A DNA stretch of 64,000 nucleotides, from positions 1-64,000 of the forward strand of contig NZ_CP136600.1 in assembly GCF_032911225.1 (NCBI RefSeq), in the 5' to 3' direction. Both the position numbers and the translations under genes were made by a program. The notes beneath the pieces were generated by a model. The model was given only the letters and a program-made list of their open reading frames with translations. It was not told where the DNA came from and made no database searches. This document shows, in pieces, positions 44,812 through 54,767 of the stretch. Positions within the stretch are counted from its first letter, which is position 1; each line of letters starts with the position of its first letter. This stretch comes from Thalassotalea fonticola (GTDB taxonomy: Bacteria; Pseudomonadota; Gammaproteobacteria; Enterobacterales; Alteromonadaceae).

Positions 44812-45090
44812 ATGGCCAGAGTAGCACATGCACTTCATATATTGGTAAAGCACCTTGAACAAGCTGAAGATATTCTAAAACAGTTAAACAAGGGGGCTAA
44901 GTTTCAAACCTTGGCGAAAAAACATTCAAACTGTCCTTCGGGTAAAAAAGGTGGCGATTTAGGTGAATTTAAAAAGGGTCAAATGGTGCCACAATTCGAT
45001 AAATTTGTCTTTGGAGGTGAAATTTTAACGCCAACAATTGTTAAAACTCGCTTTGGCTATCATATTATTAAAACGCTCTATAGAACCTAG
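44812..45090 (+). CDS. ppiC: Parvulin-type peptidyl-prolyl isomerase
   Basis: The start is ATG 44812 ([20 protein letters not shown]), giving 92 residues, the size of free-standing PpiC; the longer frame from 44758 has no family support. Parvulin motifs: [44 protein letters not shown] and TRFGYHIIK. It is a cytosolic folding helper acting on Xaa-Pro bonds. Confidence 0.93.
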   Translation: MARVAHALHILVKHLEQAEDILKQLNKGAKFQTLAKKHSNCPSGKKGGDLGEFKKGQMVPQFDKFVFGGEILTPTIVKTRFGYHIIKTLYRT

Positions 45091-45112
45091 AGTCAGATCT
45101 TAGTAGCCAAAT

Positions 45113-45271
45113 TTAATCTTTGTTTTCTTCTTCATCAAGTTCGCGGTTACGCTTTTTAATTTTTTCGAGTTGTTCGCTAGATAAATTAAATTTTTTAGCG
45201 CTTTTATAAACAAAATAAATACCGCTGATAATGAACATCAATACCGCAAAGATAATCAACCAAAGTGTCAT
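45113..45271 (-). CDS. DUF2897-like small membrane protein
   Basis: A 52-residue protein, MTLWLIIFAVLMFIISGIYF then VYKSAKKFNLSSEQLEKIKK and an acidic end. One membrane helix (4-22) is followed by a charged tail. Length and the WLIIxxVxxxIxG...K-SAK pattern fit DUF2897, small proteins often found next to trpA in marine gammaproteobacteria. The call rests on pattern memory. Confidence 0.6.
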   Translation of the reverse strand: MTLWLIIFAVLMFIISGIYFVYKSAKKFNLSSEQLEKIKKRNRELDEEENKD

Positions 45272-45283
45272 GTTATCATCCTA

Positions 45284-45310
45284 AAAAAGAAGGAGCTAAG
45301 CGCTCCTTCT
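45284..45310 (-). terminator. Terminator of the trp operon
   Basis: GAAGGAGC-TAAGC-GCTCCTTC followed on the minus strand by TTTTTTAG, 14 bases past the trpA stop. Confidence 0.8.
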
Positions 45311-45323
45311 CAAATCATGTTAT

Positions 45324-46163
45324 TTATGTAGCTGCCTTCATGCTGCTAATGAATGTCGCTAAGTCTACCAGCATTTGTTTTTCATCATTCAAGTTACTCT
45401 CAATAATCTTAACTACTGCGCTGCCACTAATTGCGCCTTTTGCGCCATTAGCTAATGCTTCTTTAACATGCTCAGGAGTAGAGATACCAAAACCTAATAC
45501 CGGTGCTGGCGCATTATATTGGGTTAATGTATCAATTAATTCCTTGCCTGGCATATTAGCCACAACTTCTGTGCCAGTAACACCAGCTCGGCTTAATACA
45601 TAAGTGTAGCCTTGGCCTAATGACGAAACTTTTTGCAATGTAGCTGCGCTGGCGTTCGGCGGAGCAATAAAGATAGGGGCTACATTATTCGCTAATGCGG
45701 CATTTCTAAATTGCTCACTTTCTCTAATTGGTACATCGGCAATTAATACTGAATCTACACCCGCGGCGCTCATATCGCTGTAAAATTTTTCAACGCCTCG
45801 TGCAAAAACCAAATTAGCGTAAAGCAGTAAACCAATTGGAATGTCAGCATTATAAGCGCGTACTTTTTTAAGTATTTCAATACAAGTATCGGTATTAATG
45901 TTTGCATCTAGCGCTCGTTTGGCGGCAAATTGAATGGTTAAGCCATCGGCACTGGGATCTGAAAATGGAATACCTAATTCAAGGGCATCTGCGCCATTAT
46001 CAATCAGGGTTTTAATGATTTCAAATGATTGCTCTGCATGTGGGTCACCAATCATTACAAATGGAATAAAGGCACCTTGCTGCTTTTTTGCTAATGCATC
46101 AAAACTTTGCTGATAACGAGCACCTGCTTGTGTTGTCGCACTTGTACTACTTACTTGGCTCAT
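45324..46163 (-). CDS. trpA: Tryptophan synthase alpha chain
   Basis: A 279-residue TIM-barrel protein with the catalytic Glu in [15 protein letters not shown] (the next Asp is also in this motif), and [15 protein letters not shown] and [10 protein letters not shown] for phosphate binding. It cleaves indole-glycerol phosphate to indole, which passes to TrpB. Its start overlaps the trpB stop by one base, so expression is coupled. Last gene of the trp operon. Confidence 0.97.
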   Translation of the reverse strand: MSQVSSTSATTQAGARYQQSFDALAKKQQGAFIPFVMIGDPHAEQSFEIIKTLIDNGADALELGIPFSDPSADGLTIQFAAKRALDANINTDTCIEILKKVRAYNADIPIGLLLYANLVFARGVEKFYSDMSAAGVDSVLIADVPIRESEQFRNAALANNVAPIFIAPPNASAATLQKVSSLGQGYTYVLSRAGVTGTEVVANMPGKELIDTLTQYNAPAPVLGFGISTPEHVKEALANGAKGAISGSAVVKIIESNLNDEKQMLVDLATFISSMKAAT

Positions 46164-47374
46164 TACTTGCTCTCCCGGTAGTTTTCACCGTTTAAAATAC
46201 TGTTCACGTGGGTTAAATCTTTATCACCTCGACCAGATAAATTAACCAGTATTACTGTTTCAGTTGTTGCCGCATCAGCAATTTTTAACGCATGAGCTAA
46301 TGCGTGTGACGACTCAAGGGCTGGAATTATGCCTTCAGTACGCGATAGCAGTTGAAATGCATCTAACGCTTCATCATCATTAATTGGTACGTAAGTCGCC
46401 CGGCCAATTTCTTTTAAAAGAGAATGTTGTGGGCCAACACCTGGGTAATCTAAACCTGCTGATACTGAATATGATTCTTCAATTTGACCGTATTCATCTT
46501 GCATTATGTAAGTATAAGCACCGTGCAACATGCCTTTAGAACCTGCAACTAACGTGGCACCATGCTGTGCTGTTTCAATACCTTTACCGCCAGCTTCAAC
46601 ACCAACTAGTTTTACATCTTCTTCATCAATAAAGTCATGGAACATGCCAATTGCGTTTGAACCACCGCCAACACAAGCCACTACGTAATCAGGCAGGCTA
46701 CCTTGCTCTTCTAAGATTTGTGCTTTTGCCTCTATGCCGATCATTTTTTGAAATTCACGCACCATGGTTGGGAATGGGTGAGGACCAGCCGCAGTACCCA
46801 ATAAGTAATGGGCATTATCGTAATTTGCAGACCAGTCACGTAAGGCCTCATTTACCGCATCTTTTAATGTACCAGAGCCCGCAGTAACAGGTATAACTTC
46901 TGCGCCCATTAACTCCATTCTAAATACATTAGGTTGCTGCCTATCACAATCTACTTTGCCCATATAAACGCGACATTTTAACCCTAATAAAGAACAAGCT
47001 ATCGCTGTTGCTACACCATGCTGGCCAGCACCGGTTTCGGCAATGATTTCGGTTTTTCCCATTTTTTTAGCAAGTAGGGCCTGGCCTAATACTTGGTTAG
47101 TTTTATGGGCGCCGCCATGAAGTAAGTCTTCACGTTTCATGTAAATTTTTGCTAAGGGGTTTTTAACTATATTGCTACATAGTGTTAGTGGAGTGGGGCG
47201 ACCTGCAAACGAAGTTAGCAGTTTATTGAATTCGGCCTGAAACGCTTCATCGGTTTGAGAGTCAAGAAAAGCCGCTTCTAATTGCTCCAGGGCTGGTACT
47301 AATAATTCGCTGACATACATGCCACCAAATTCGCCAAAATATGGACTTATGTTATTTAATATTGGATCAGTCAT
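46163..47374 (-). CDS. trpB: Tryptophan synthase beta chain
   Basis: The start is ATG 47374 ([20 protein letters not shown]), giving 403 residues. The PLP lysine is in [20 protein letters not shown], and the phosphate loop is [12 protein letters not shown]. It joins indole and serine to tryptophan in the alpha2-beta2 complex. The 5' extension to 47398 lies inside trpCF and is rejected. Confidence 0.97.
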   Translation of the reverse strand: MTDPILNNISPYFGEFGGMYVSELLVPALEQLEAAFLDSQTDEAFQAEFNKLLTSFAGRPTPLTLCSNIVKNPLAKIYMKREDLLHGGAHKTNQVLGQALLAKKMGKTEIIAETGAGQHGVATAIACSLLGLKCRVYMGKVDCDRQQPNVFRMELMGAEVIPVTAGSGTLKDAVNEALRDWSANYDNAHYLLGTAAGPHPFPTMVREFQKMIGIEAKAQILEEQGSLPDYVVACVGGGSNAIGMFHDFIDEEDVKLVGVEAGGKGIETAQHGATLVAGSKGMLHGAYTYIMQDEYGQIEESYSVSAGLDYPGVGPQHSLLKEIGRATYVPINDDEALDAFQLLSRTEGIIPALESSHALAHALKIADAATTETVILVNLSGRGDKDLTHVNSILNGENYRESK

Positions 47375-47375
47375 G

Positions 47376-48782
47376 TTAGTAATCTCTGATAAGCGCAAAG
47401 GCTTGTTTAATTTTGTTATGATCTTTTATACCTGGCGCAGATTCTACGCCAGAGTTTATATCAAGACCTGATAAATCTAGTTCGTTACACACTCGCTGTG
47501 CACTGGCAATGTTATTAAGCGTGAGTCCGCCAGCAAGCATGGTATTGCTAAAGTCTTGCGCGCTATCCTCTAACAATTGCCAATCAAAAACCTCACCACT
47601 GCCGCCTTGTTTGGCATCAAGTAAATAACGATCGGCTGCCTGGTTAAATTCTGGTAAATCATTTACTACAGGTATAGCTTTAACAATATCGCAGCCACTT
47701 GGTAAATGAGGCTTCAGTTCTTCAATATACGCGGCGTCTTCTTTACCATGCAATTGTACTGCCGCTAAATTTAGGTGATTGGCAAGCTCACTAACCTCAT
47801 TAATACTTTGATCTTTAAATACACCAACAAACTTAATGCTTGGTTGTGATGATTCTAATAATTCATCTTGAATGCGTCTGGCTTGCTCAAAACTAACAAA
47901 ACGTGGCGATTGTTCAGTAAATATTAATCCTGCATATGCCGCACCAGCATCAGTTACGGCATTTATATCGGCAACTGAGGTTAAACCGCATACTTTGTTA
48001 TAGCCATATATTAGTTCTCGACAAGCCAAATCGATATCATCTTGGCCCATTACCGAGCTGCCCACTAAAAAGCCATTTACAGCGGGTGCTAATTCACGCA
48101 CTTGCTTATTGGTGTATATACCCGATTCTGAAATAATTAATCTGTCATCTGGGATCATTGGCGCAAGTTCAAAAGTGCGAGTTAAGTCGGTAGAAAGATC
48201 GCGTAAATTACGATTGTTAATGCCAATAAGCTTAGCGCCTAAGGCAATAGCACGCTTTGTTTCTTCAACGTTTGATACTTCGGTTAAAATTGCCATGTTA
48301 TAACTATTAGCAACCTTACTTAATGCTTTATACTCATCATCAGATAATACGCTTAACATCAATAGAATAGCATCAGCGCCATATAAACGGCCCAAATGAA
48401 TCTGGTATTCATCAATAAAGAAGTCTTTATTCAATACTGGGCAATCTACACTGTCACTGACCAGTTTCAAATAATCATGTTTGCCTTGAAAGTACTTCAT
48501 GTCTGTTAATACAGAAATTGCCGCAGCGTAGTTATTGTATATGCCGGCTATTTCTTCAACGTTAAATTCAGGGCGAATTAACCCTTTTGAAGGCGAAGCT
48601 TTTTTACACTCTAGTATAAATCCGGCGTGATCTGTGCTTAAGGCTTGATACATATCTTTAGAGGTAGGCACTAAGTCATCAATAAAGCTTGCAAGCGGGC
48701 GTTCTAACTTTAACGCTGCAACTTCAACACGTTTATCATCGACAATTTTTTCTAATATATTTCTTTGTGGAGTACTAGCCAT
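47376..48782 (-). CDS. trpCF: Fused indole-glycerol-phosphate synthase / PRA isomerase
   Basis: A 468-residue fusion. TrpC is at about 1-255 ([54 protein letters not shown]). TrpF is at about 260-468 ([13 protein letters not shown] with the catalytic Cys, [45 protein letters not shown]). The fusion is the normal enteric/marine gammaproteobacterial form. It overlaps trpD by 8 bases and is 1 base from trpB. Confidence 0.97.
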   Translation of the reverse strand: MASTPQRNILEKIVDDKRVEVAALKLERPLASFIDDLVPTSKDMYQALSTDHAGFILECKKASPSKGLIRPEFNVEEIAGIYNNYAAAISVLTDMKYFQGKHDYLKLVSDSVDCPVLNKDFFIDEYQIHLGRLYGADAILLMLSVLSDDEYKALSKVANSYNMAILTEVSNVEETKRAIALGAKLIGINNRNLRDLSTDLTRTFELAPMIPDDRLIISESGIYTNKQVRELAPAVNGFLVGSSVMGQDDIDLACRELIYGYNKVCGLTSVADINAVTDAGAAYAGLIFTEQSPRFVSFEQARRIQDELLESSQPSIKFVGVFKDQSINEVSELANHLNLAAVQLHGKEDAAYIEELKPHLPSGCDIVKAIPVVNDLPEFNQAADRYLLDAKQGGSGEVFDWQLLEDSAQDFSNTMLAGGLTLNNIASAQRVCNELDLSGLDINSGVESAPGIKDHNKIKQAFALIRDY

Positions 48783-49782
48783 TACTAACCTCTACCATAG
48801 TGTTTAATGTGTTTGCTGCTTTGCCAGATTTTAATACTTGTTGCACAATTTCAGTAGCACTGCGTAAATTGCTGGCTTGCCCTGTTAAGTATAGTAATGC
48901 TGCGGTATTTATGGTTACCGCATCAATATGAGCTTGCTCGCCGCTACCTGTTAAAATCGCCATGCTGTATGCTGCATTTTCTTCAGGTAAGCCGCCTTTT
49001 ATGCTTTCTAAACTATGCGAGGCTAAACCAAAGTCACTCGGCTGAACTTCTTTTTCAATTAATTTGTCACCATCAATTTCAATAATTTGCGTTGAACCAT
49101 GAATAGCAACTTCATCTAACCCACTGCCATGCACTACCCAAGCCCTTTCGACACCGGTTATTTGTAATGCTTTGGCCATTGGCATGAGAAGCTCTGGTGT
49201 ATATACCCCAAGTAGCATTACTCGTGGCGAAGCTGGGTTAACCAGTGGTCCTAATATATTGAATAATGTACGTACTCCCATGGCAGCTCTTACTGGTCCA
49301 GCGTGTTTAAAACCGCTGTGATAATTAGGAGCAAATAAGAAACAAGCACCGCTTTGCTCTATGGATTGCTTGGCTGTTTCAGGTGACATCATCAAATTAA
49401 TGCCGAATGCTTCAAGTAAATCTGCAGATCCTGATTTACTGGAAACACTACGGTTGCCATGCTTGGCAATTTTTAATCCACACGCTGCTGCAACAATTGC
49501 CGCTGTTGTGGAAATATTAATTGTACTGTGGCCATCACCACCAGTGCCAACGCAATCCACTAATGGGTAGGGCATTTTTGGAAATGGTTTTGCTGCACCT
49601 CTAATAGCAACTGCAGCACCGGCTATTTCAGTCGGCGTTTCACCTTTAATTTTTAACGCAGTTAATACACTGGCCATTAACGCCGGTTCAATTTCGCCCT
49701 GTACCACTTTGCCGAAGAACTCTTCTGCTTGTTCTTGACGTAAATCTTCACCGTTAATAAGTTGTTCTAACAGTTGACTCAT
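48775..49782 (-). CDS. trpD: Anthranilate phosphoribosyltransferase
   Basis: A 335-residue protein with PRPP-binding DCVGTGGDGHSTINIST, KHGNRSVSSKSGSADLLEAF and NYHSGFKHAGPVRAAMGVRT. It adds the phosphoribosyl group to anthranilate. It is a stand-alone TrpD, not fused to TrpG as in E. coli. It follows trpG by one base. Confidence 0.97.
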   Translation of the reverse strand: MSQLLEQLINGEDLRQEQAEEFFGKVVQGEIEPALMASVLTALKIKGETPTEIAGAAVAIRGAAKPFPKMPYPLVDCVGTGGDGHSTINISTTAAIVAAACGLKIAKHGNRSVSSKSGSADLLEAFGINLMMSPETAKQSIEQSGACFLFAPNYHSGFKHAGPVRAAMGVRTLFNILGPLVNPASPRVMLLGVYTPELLMPMAKALQITGVERAWVVHGSGLDEVAIHGSTQIIEIDGDKLIEKEVQPSDFGLASHSLESIKGGLPEENAAYSMAILTGSGEQAHIDAVTINTAALLYLTGQASNLRSATEIVQQVLKSGKAANTLNTMVEVSNG

Positions 49783-49783
49783 C

Positions 49784-50377
49784 TTAACTGTCCTTTCCTA
49801 ATAAATGTTCAAAGCTTTGTTTGATTAAAATACTGCCTTTCGAGGTTAATAATGACTCCGGGTGAAATTGAAAACCCAGAACTTTATCTTGCTGATTCGA
49901 AATTGCCATTGGTAATTGCTGATAATGGGCAATCATCTGTAAATCAGCAGGCATAACGGTAGCAACTAATGAGTGATACCTAGCTACTGGCAATGGCGAC
50001 GGTAAACCGCTGAAAGGGCCTTTACCATCATGATCAATATTTGATGCTTTACCGTGAACAATTTCACCAGCTCGGTCTACTTTACCGCCGTAATGTTCAA
50101 CTAAAGCTTGATGACCTAAGCAAATACCAAAGATAGGGTAAGTTCCAACACAAAGCTTGATTAAATCCATTAAACAACCAGCGCTAACAGGATCTCCTGG
50201 GCCAGGAGACAACACCAAGATTACAGGATCTGTTTCTTGCTGCATTTTTTGGTAAATAAATTCAGCCGATACGGTATTACGATAAATGATTGGCTCAAAA
50301 CCTAAAGTTTTAAACTCATCAACTAAGTTGTAGGTAAACGAATCCAGGTTGTCGAGCATATAAAGCTTGGTGTTCAT
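49784..50377 (-). CDS. trpG: Anthranilate synthase glutamine amidotransferase subunit
   Basis: A 197-residue class I amidotransferase. The nucleophile Cys is in GICLGHQALVEHYGG, the oxyanion loop in LSPGPGDPVSAG, and His/Glu in FQFHPESLLTSKG. It supplies ammonia to TrpE. It overlaps the trpE stop by one base (ATGA-type junction), ensuring equal synthesis. Confidence 0.96.
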   Translation of the reverse strand: MNTKLYMLDNLDSFTYNLVDEFKTLGFEPIIYRNTVSAEFIYQKMQQETDPVILVLSPGPGDPVSAGCLMDLIKLCVGTYPIFGICLGHQALVEHYGGKVDRAGEIVHGKASNIDHDGKGPFSGLPSPLPVARYHSLVATVMPADLQMIAHYQQLPMAISNQQDKVLGFQFHPESLLTSKGSILIKQSFEHLLGKDS

Positions 50378-52011
50378 TACTGTGCTCCCCCAAGTGTGTT
50401 CGTATTAGCTGTTGAATGAGCATTAGCAATTTGTATCGCTTTAATCACTGCTTGTGCTTTTTGCCTGGTTTCATCTGCTTCGGCTTGTGGGTCTGAGTCG
50501 TAAACAACACCTGCGCCAGCTTGTACATAGGCAATGTTATCTTTTACAAACGCAGAACGAATAACAATACAAGAGTCCATATCACCACCACCGTTTATAT
50601 AGCCAACAGCACCACCATAACTACCACGACGTTCACCTTCAACATTGCGGATCAATTCGGTTGCTTTTACTTTTGGCGCGCCAGACAGGGTGCCCATATT
50701 CATACACGCTTGGTAGGCATGCAGCGCATCTAATCTATCTGATAAAGTGCCAATGACTCGTGACACCAAATGCATTACATGCGAGTAGCGGTCTACTTTC
50801 AAAAGTTCAGCGACATGGCGAGTTCCACCTTTAGATACTCTGGCAACATCATTGCGAGCCAAATCTACCAGCATTAAATGTTCGGCTTTTTCTTTTTCAT
50901 CGTTTCTAAGCTCAAGTTCAATACGGCCATCTAAGTCGGCAGAATATTGGCCTTCTGGGGTAAAGCCTCTTGGCCTTGTACCTGCGATAGGGTAAATCTC
51001 TACCTGTCTATTTTGTGCGGTAAACTTTAATGCTGATTCTGGTGATGCGCCAAATAGTGCAAAATCATCATCTTTTAAGAAAAACATGTATGGGCTGGGA
51101 TTTGTCTGTTTTAATGCTTGATACGCATTTAAGGAATCATTACAGCCTAGTGAGAATGTGCGAGAAGGGACTACTTGAAAAATATCACCTGCTCTGATGT
51201 GTTCCTTTAAATCTTCAACTTGCGTACAAAACTGTTGGTCGGTAATATTTACTTCCACTGGAGTTGCTGTTGCTTGTTTCAAATCTATTGACTGGCTAGT
51301 CATCGGCGTTTTACAAATTTGTTTTAATTGCGCTAAGCGTTGTTCTATATTCTGCTGACAAACATCTTGTTGTGAGCCGCTAAACACATTGCCTAGTAAT
51401 TCTGTAGTTTGTTGTTGGTGATCAATAATTATTAACGTTTCAGCCAGATAATACACATAATCTGGACAGGTGTTTTTACTTGCTGATACGCATGGCAGTT
51501 GTTCGCTTATACAAATTAAATCAAACGCAAAAGCGCCACCAACAAATACTGAAAATGGATGCTGTTTCTGGCAGTCAATTGCTTGTAACTCTCTAAGCAC
51601 TTGCATTGGATTATCTACTAATAAACGTGACAGCTCATCCTGTTCGGTAATACTTGTAGAAAAATCAATATCTAAAGAATCAATTGCAGCTTTATTAATA
51701 GTGACACTTTGCTGGTATTTCGCTTGGCTGAATTGTTGAGTTAAATAAGCAATAATGGCTTGGCCATTTAGTGAAGTCGCATTAATGGTGACATTACTGT
51801 CATTGCAGACAATTTTTACTGCTGAATCAATCAGCAATAAACTTTTAAGGGCGCGTTTATCTGATATTTCTGCGGATTCTAATAATAATGTATTACTTTT
51901 ATCCGCGGTTAAACTGCGATATAGCATTAGAGGGTCAGCTTGATACTGAGCATTCATTATAGTGCTGGTCACTAACCCTAGCTGTGACGTATTTTGATCT
52001 ATGTTGTTCAT
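50377..52011 (-). CDS. trpE: Anthranilate synthase component I
   Basis: A 544-residue chorismate-using enzyme. It has the feedback-binding LLLESAEI near residue 40 (the LLES motif for tryptophan). The catalytic domain includes DIFQVVPSRTFSL, PSPYMFFLKDDDFALFGASP, PIAGTRPRGF, ELRNDEKEKAEHLMLVDLAR and SGAPKVKATELI. First structural gene of the trp operon. It is controlled by the leader and attenuator about 170-300 bases upstream, and probably inhibited by tryptophan. Confidence 0.97.
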   Translation of the reverse strand: MNNIDQNTSQLGLVTSTIMNAQYQADPLMLYRSLTADKSNTLLLESAEISDKRALKSLLLIDSAVKIVCNDSNVTINATSLNGQAIIAYLTQQFSQAKYQQSVTINKAAIDSLDIDFSTSITEQDELSRLLVDNPMQVLRELQAIDCQKQHPFSVFVGGAFAFDLICISEQLPCVSASKNTCPDYVYYLAETLIIIDHQQQTTELLGNVFSGSQQDVCQQNIEQRLAQLKQICKTPMTSQSIDLKQATATPVEVNITDQQFCTQVEDLKEHIRAGDIFQVVPSRTFSLGCNDSLNAYQALKQTNPSPYMFFLKDDDFALFGASPESALKFTAQNRQVEIYPIAGTRPRGFTPEGQYSADLDGRIELELRNDEKEKAEHLMLVDLARNDVARVSKGGTRHVAELLKVDRYSHVMHLVSRVIGTLSDRLDALHAYQACMNMGTLSGAPKVKATELIRNVEGERRGSYGGAVGYINGGGDMDSCIVIRSAFVKDNIAYVQAGAGVVYDSDPQAEADETRQKAQAVIKAIQIANAHSTANTNTLGGAQ

Positions 52012-52182
52012 GGTTTACCTTGCTTTAATTTGTTTACCCAAGGGGTAATGTTTCTGTCATCCGGCGTAAAGGGGCTGAAGCCACCAGATAAACCATGTTT
52101 TAACGTTGTTAATTAACATTTTATGCCTTTTGTTAGTGTAGTTGAAATTAATGTTTCATCTAAATAAGTTTATTTCGTACTA

Positions 52183-52216
52183 AACGAAAAAACCCGCCTT
52201 TAAGAGCGGGTTTTTA
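52183..52216 (-). terminator. trp attenuator terminator
   Basis: The minus strand reads AAAACCCGCTC-TTAA-AGGCGGGTTTTTTCG: a GC-rich stem and T-run about 32 bases after the leader peptide stop and 172 bases before trpE. A small hairpin TTTGCC-GTT-GGCAAA (52219-52233) lies between and may be part of the alternative fold. Confidence 0.85.
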
Positions 52217-52247
52217 AAATTTTGCCAACGGCAAAGCTCACAACCCA

Positions 52248-52313
52248 CTATGTTAGGTTATGCCACCACCAAATATTTAAACCGGTTATTTGCTTTGCTT
52301 GTTGTAATGTCAT
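52248..52313 (-). CDS. trpL: trp leader peptide with three consecutive Trp codons
   Basis: ATG 52313 opens a 21-residue frame, MTLQQAKQITGLNIWWWHNL then T and TAG. Three Trp codons in a row near the end, followed by an attenuator hairpin, are the textbook signature of transcription attenuation: when charged tRNA-Trp is scarce the ribosome stalls here and the terminator does not form. E. coli TrpL has two Trp codons; three in a row are known in other marine gammaproteobacteria. No TrpR operator could be recognised with certainty. Confidence 0.92.
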   Translation of the reverse strand: MTLQQAKQITGLNIWWWHNLT

Positions 52314-52383
52314 TTTATAAGTACCAATTTAGCTGGTTTACACGTAAAATAATTCTATACCAGTAGAAGAACCCAAAACGTCA

Positions 52384-53262
52384 ATGAAGTCAACAGTTAG
52401 CGGTGAAATAACCGACAAAAGTTACAAATCTATACGAGTAGACTTCCATAGTCATACAAACTGCTCTGATGGTCGTCTTACACCTGGTGAATTATTAGAC
52501 CGGGCTAGCAATCACCAAATTGAACAATTTGCCATAACTGATCATGATACCGTTGCCGCATTTTCTGTTGCTAAGCAACATATCGAAGAAAAAAATTTAA
52601 ACATAAGGCTGATTTGCGGCATTGAAATTTCTACAATGTGGCAAAATCATGAAATTCATGTGGTTGGCTTAAATGTTGATGAAAACAATCAAGCATTAAT
52701 TGAGTTGATTAGGGCGCAGCAGCAAGCGCGTGAATCAAGAGCATTGTTAATGGCTGAAAAACTTACCAAGGCTGGTTTTGATAATTGTTACGCTGACGCT
52801 AAAGAGCTGGCCCAAGGTGGCACTATTACACGCGCCCATTTTGCTCGAGTACTATTCAATCGTGGCATCGTCAGCACGATGCAAAAAGCATTTGATAAAT
52901 ATATTGGTAAGGGTAACCGGGCATATGTAAAACCTTTATGGTGCTCAATTGAGCAAGCCATAGATGTTATAAAACAAGCTGGCGGTCAAAGCGTAATCGC
53001 TCACCCGATGAAATATGATTTATCAACAAAATGGATAAGGCGGCTAATTATTGATTTTGTTGAAGCACAAGGTGACGCTATGGAAGTGGCGTCACCGCAA
53101 ATGAGCAGCCAACAAAAACAGTTATCTGTTGAGCTATGTAAGCAATATGGGCTTAAAGCATCGGTTGGCTCAGATTTTCATTTTCCAGGCCGGTGGACAG
53201 AGCTGGGCCGAAACTTATCTGTACCAGATGACCTTGATGTTGTTTGGCAACATTGGAATTAA
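52384..53262 (+). CDS. rnm: RNase AM / nucleoside 3',5'-bisphosphate phosphatase (YciV)
   Basis: A 292-residue PHP-domain protein. Metal ligands are visible in RVDFHSHTNCSDGRLTPGEL, AITDHDTVAAF, GIEIST, VIAHPMKYDLSTK and GSDFHFPG. The family removes 3'-phosphate from 3',5'-bisphosphate nucleotides and, in E. coli, trims 5' ends of rRNAs. Its place divergent to trpE and upstream of yciO is the standard one. The start is ATG 52384. Confidence 0.92.
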   Translation: MKSTVSGEITDKSYKSIRVDFHSHTNCSDGRLTPGELLDRASNHQIEQFAITDHDTVAAFSVAKQHIEEKNLNIRLICGIEISTMWQNHEIHVVGLNVDENNQALIELIRAQQQARESRALLMAEKLTKAGFDNCYADAKELAQGGTITRAHFARVLFNRGIVSTMQKAFDKYIGKGNRAYVKPLWCSIEQAIDVIKQAGGQSVIAHPMKYDLSTKWIRRLIIDFVEAQGDAMEVASPQMSSQQKQLSVELCKQYGLKASVGSDFHFPGRWTELGRNLSVPDDLDVVWQHWN

Positions 53263-53300
53263 ATTAGCAAAAGCACTATTAACGCTAAATAGGGAATATT

Positions 53301-53921
53301 ATGAGTCAGTTTTTTTACATGCATCCAGATAATCCGCAACCTAGGTTATTAAAACAGGCCGTTGCTATTATTCAACAAGGTGGTGTAATTGTTTACCCAA
53401 CCGACTCTGGCTATGCGCTTGGCTGTCATATTGGCGATAAAAAAGCCTTGGATAGAATTTGCCGAATTCGCGATATTGACCGAGAGCATAATTTTACCCT
53501 TATTTGCCGAGATTTATCTGAACTGGCCACCTATTCAAGAGTTGATAATGCTAATTTCAGATTACTTAAAAATAACACGCCAGGGGCTTATACCTTTATT
53601 TTTAAAGGCACTAAGGAAGTGCCGAAACGGTTGTTGAATCCGAAAAAGAAAACTATTGGCATTCGCATCCCTGATAATAAAATTACCATGGATTTATTGG
53701 AAGAGCTTGGTGAGCCATTAATGTCTACGACATTAATTTTGCCGGGCAATGAAACGGCCGAATTTGATCCTGAAATTATCCGTGATAATTTAGAAAAACA
53801 GGTCGATTTAATTATGAATGGTGGTTACCTAGGCGAAAAACCAACCACCGTAATCGATTTTACCGAAGATTTTCCGCAAGTAATACGAGTTGGTGAGGGT
53901 GATCCTGAGCCATTCTCTTAA
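53301..53921 (+). CDS. yciO: YciO, YrdC/Sua5-family protein
   Basis: A 206-residue YrdC-fold protein: GGVIVYPTDSGYALGCHIGD, RDIDREHNFTLICRDLSELA, PGAYTFIFKGTKEVPKRLLN, KTIGIRIPDN and LMSTTLILPGNE. YciO resembles TsaC, which makes threonylcarbamoyl-AMP for tRNA; YciO itself is thought to be a paralogue with an unclear role. The KxR...SxN pattern differs from TsaC. GGGAATATT lies before the ATG. It follows rnm in the same direction. Confidence 0.92.
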   Translation: MSQFFYMHPDNPQPRLLKQAVAIIQQGGVIVYPTDSGYALGCHIGDKKALDRICRIRDIDREHNFTLICRDLSELATYSRVDNANFRLLKNNTPGAYTFIFKGTKEVPKRLLNPKKKTIGIRIPDNKITMDLLEELGEPLMSTTLILPGNETAEFDPEIIRDNLEKQVDLIMNGGYLGEKPTTVIDFTEDFPQVIRVGEGDPEPFS

Positions 53922-53934
53922 CAAAAGACAGCAA

Positions 53935-54750
53935 ATGAATAAAAGTACTACGGCAAATACAATTGGTGAAATGGTCCAGCAGGTATTACCGCTTGCTGTT
54001 GTTCATGGCGAAGCTGTTGTTGAAAAACCACAAGACTTATTTATTCCTCCCGATGCTTTAGAGATAATTCTTGAGGCATTTGAAGGCCCATTGGATTTAC
54101 TGTTGTATTTAATTCGCAAGCAAAAATTCGATATCGTCGAGTTGCCGATTGCCGAAATTACTCGCCAGTATATAGAATACGTTGAGGTAATGAAGGATTT
54201 AAAGCTTGAGCTTGCTGCAGAATACTTGGTTATGGCCGCTATTTTGGCTGAAATAAAATCACGTTTGCTATTACCAAAAACAGACGTAGAAGATGATGAA
54301 CATGATCCAAGAGCTGAATTAATTAGGCGCCTTCAAGAATATGAAGTGATCAAAAAAGCCGCTGAGCAGTTAGATCAAATACCCCGGATGGAGCGAGACA
54401 CGTTTCCAGTGTCTGCAAAATTACCCGATAACTTTAAGCCTAGGCTAGTGCAAGCCGATGTTGATTTACAAGAATTGGTAATGGCATTGCAAGGGGTAAT
54501 GAAACGTGTTGCAGCATTTGAACATCATCATATTGAGCGGGAAAACTTGTCTACCCGAGAGCGGATGAGTAAAATTTTAGCTATGCTAAGTTCACAAAAA
54601 TACACTGAATTTAGTCAGTTATTTGACCTTAGTGAAGGCAGACAAGGTGTTGTCGTGACATTTTTGGCGATACTTGAATTGGTAAAAGAGTCATTGGTTG
54701 AATGTATTCAAGTACAACTTTATGGCCAAATTCAGGTTAAGTTATGTTGA
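53935..54750 (+). CDS. scpA: ScpA, segregation and condensation protein A
   Basis: The start is ATG 53935 (MNKSTTANTIGEMVQQVLPL), giving 271 residues; the frame from 53890 overlaps yciO and is unlikely. The kleisin N-terminal motif is FEGPLDLLLYLIRKQKFDIV, followed by ITRQYIEYV and YLVMAAILAEIKSRLLLP. The C-terminal winged helix has LAILELVKESLVECIQ. It joins SMC and ScpB in chromosome compaction. Confidence 0.95.
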   Translation: MNKSTTANTIGEMVQQVLPLAVVHGEAVVEKPQDLFIPPDALEIILEAFEGPLDLLLYLIRKQKFDIVELPIAEITRQYIEYVEVMKDLKLELAAEYLVMAAILAEIKSRLLLPKTDVEDDEHDPRAELIRRLQEYEVIKKAAEQLDQIPRMERDTFPVSAKLPDNFKPRLVQADVDLQELVMALQGVMKRVAAFEHHHIERENLSTRERMSKILAMLSSQKYTEFSQLFDLSEGRQGVVVTFLAILELVKESLVECIQVQLYGQIQVKLC

Positions 54751-54767
54751 GGGGGATATAATTTCAA

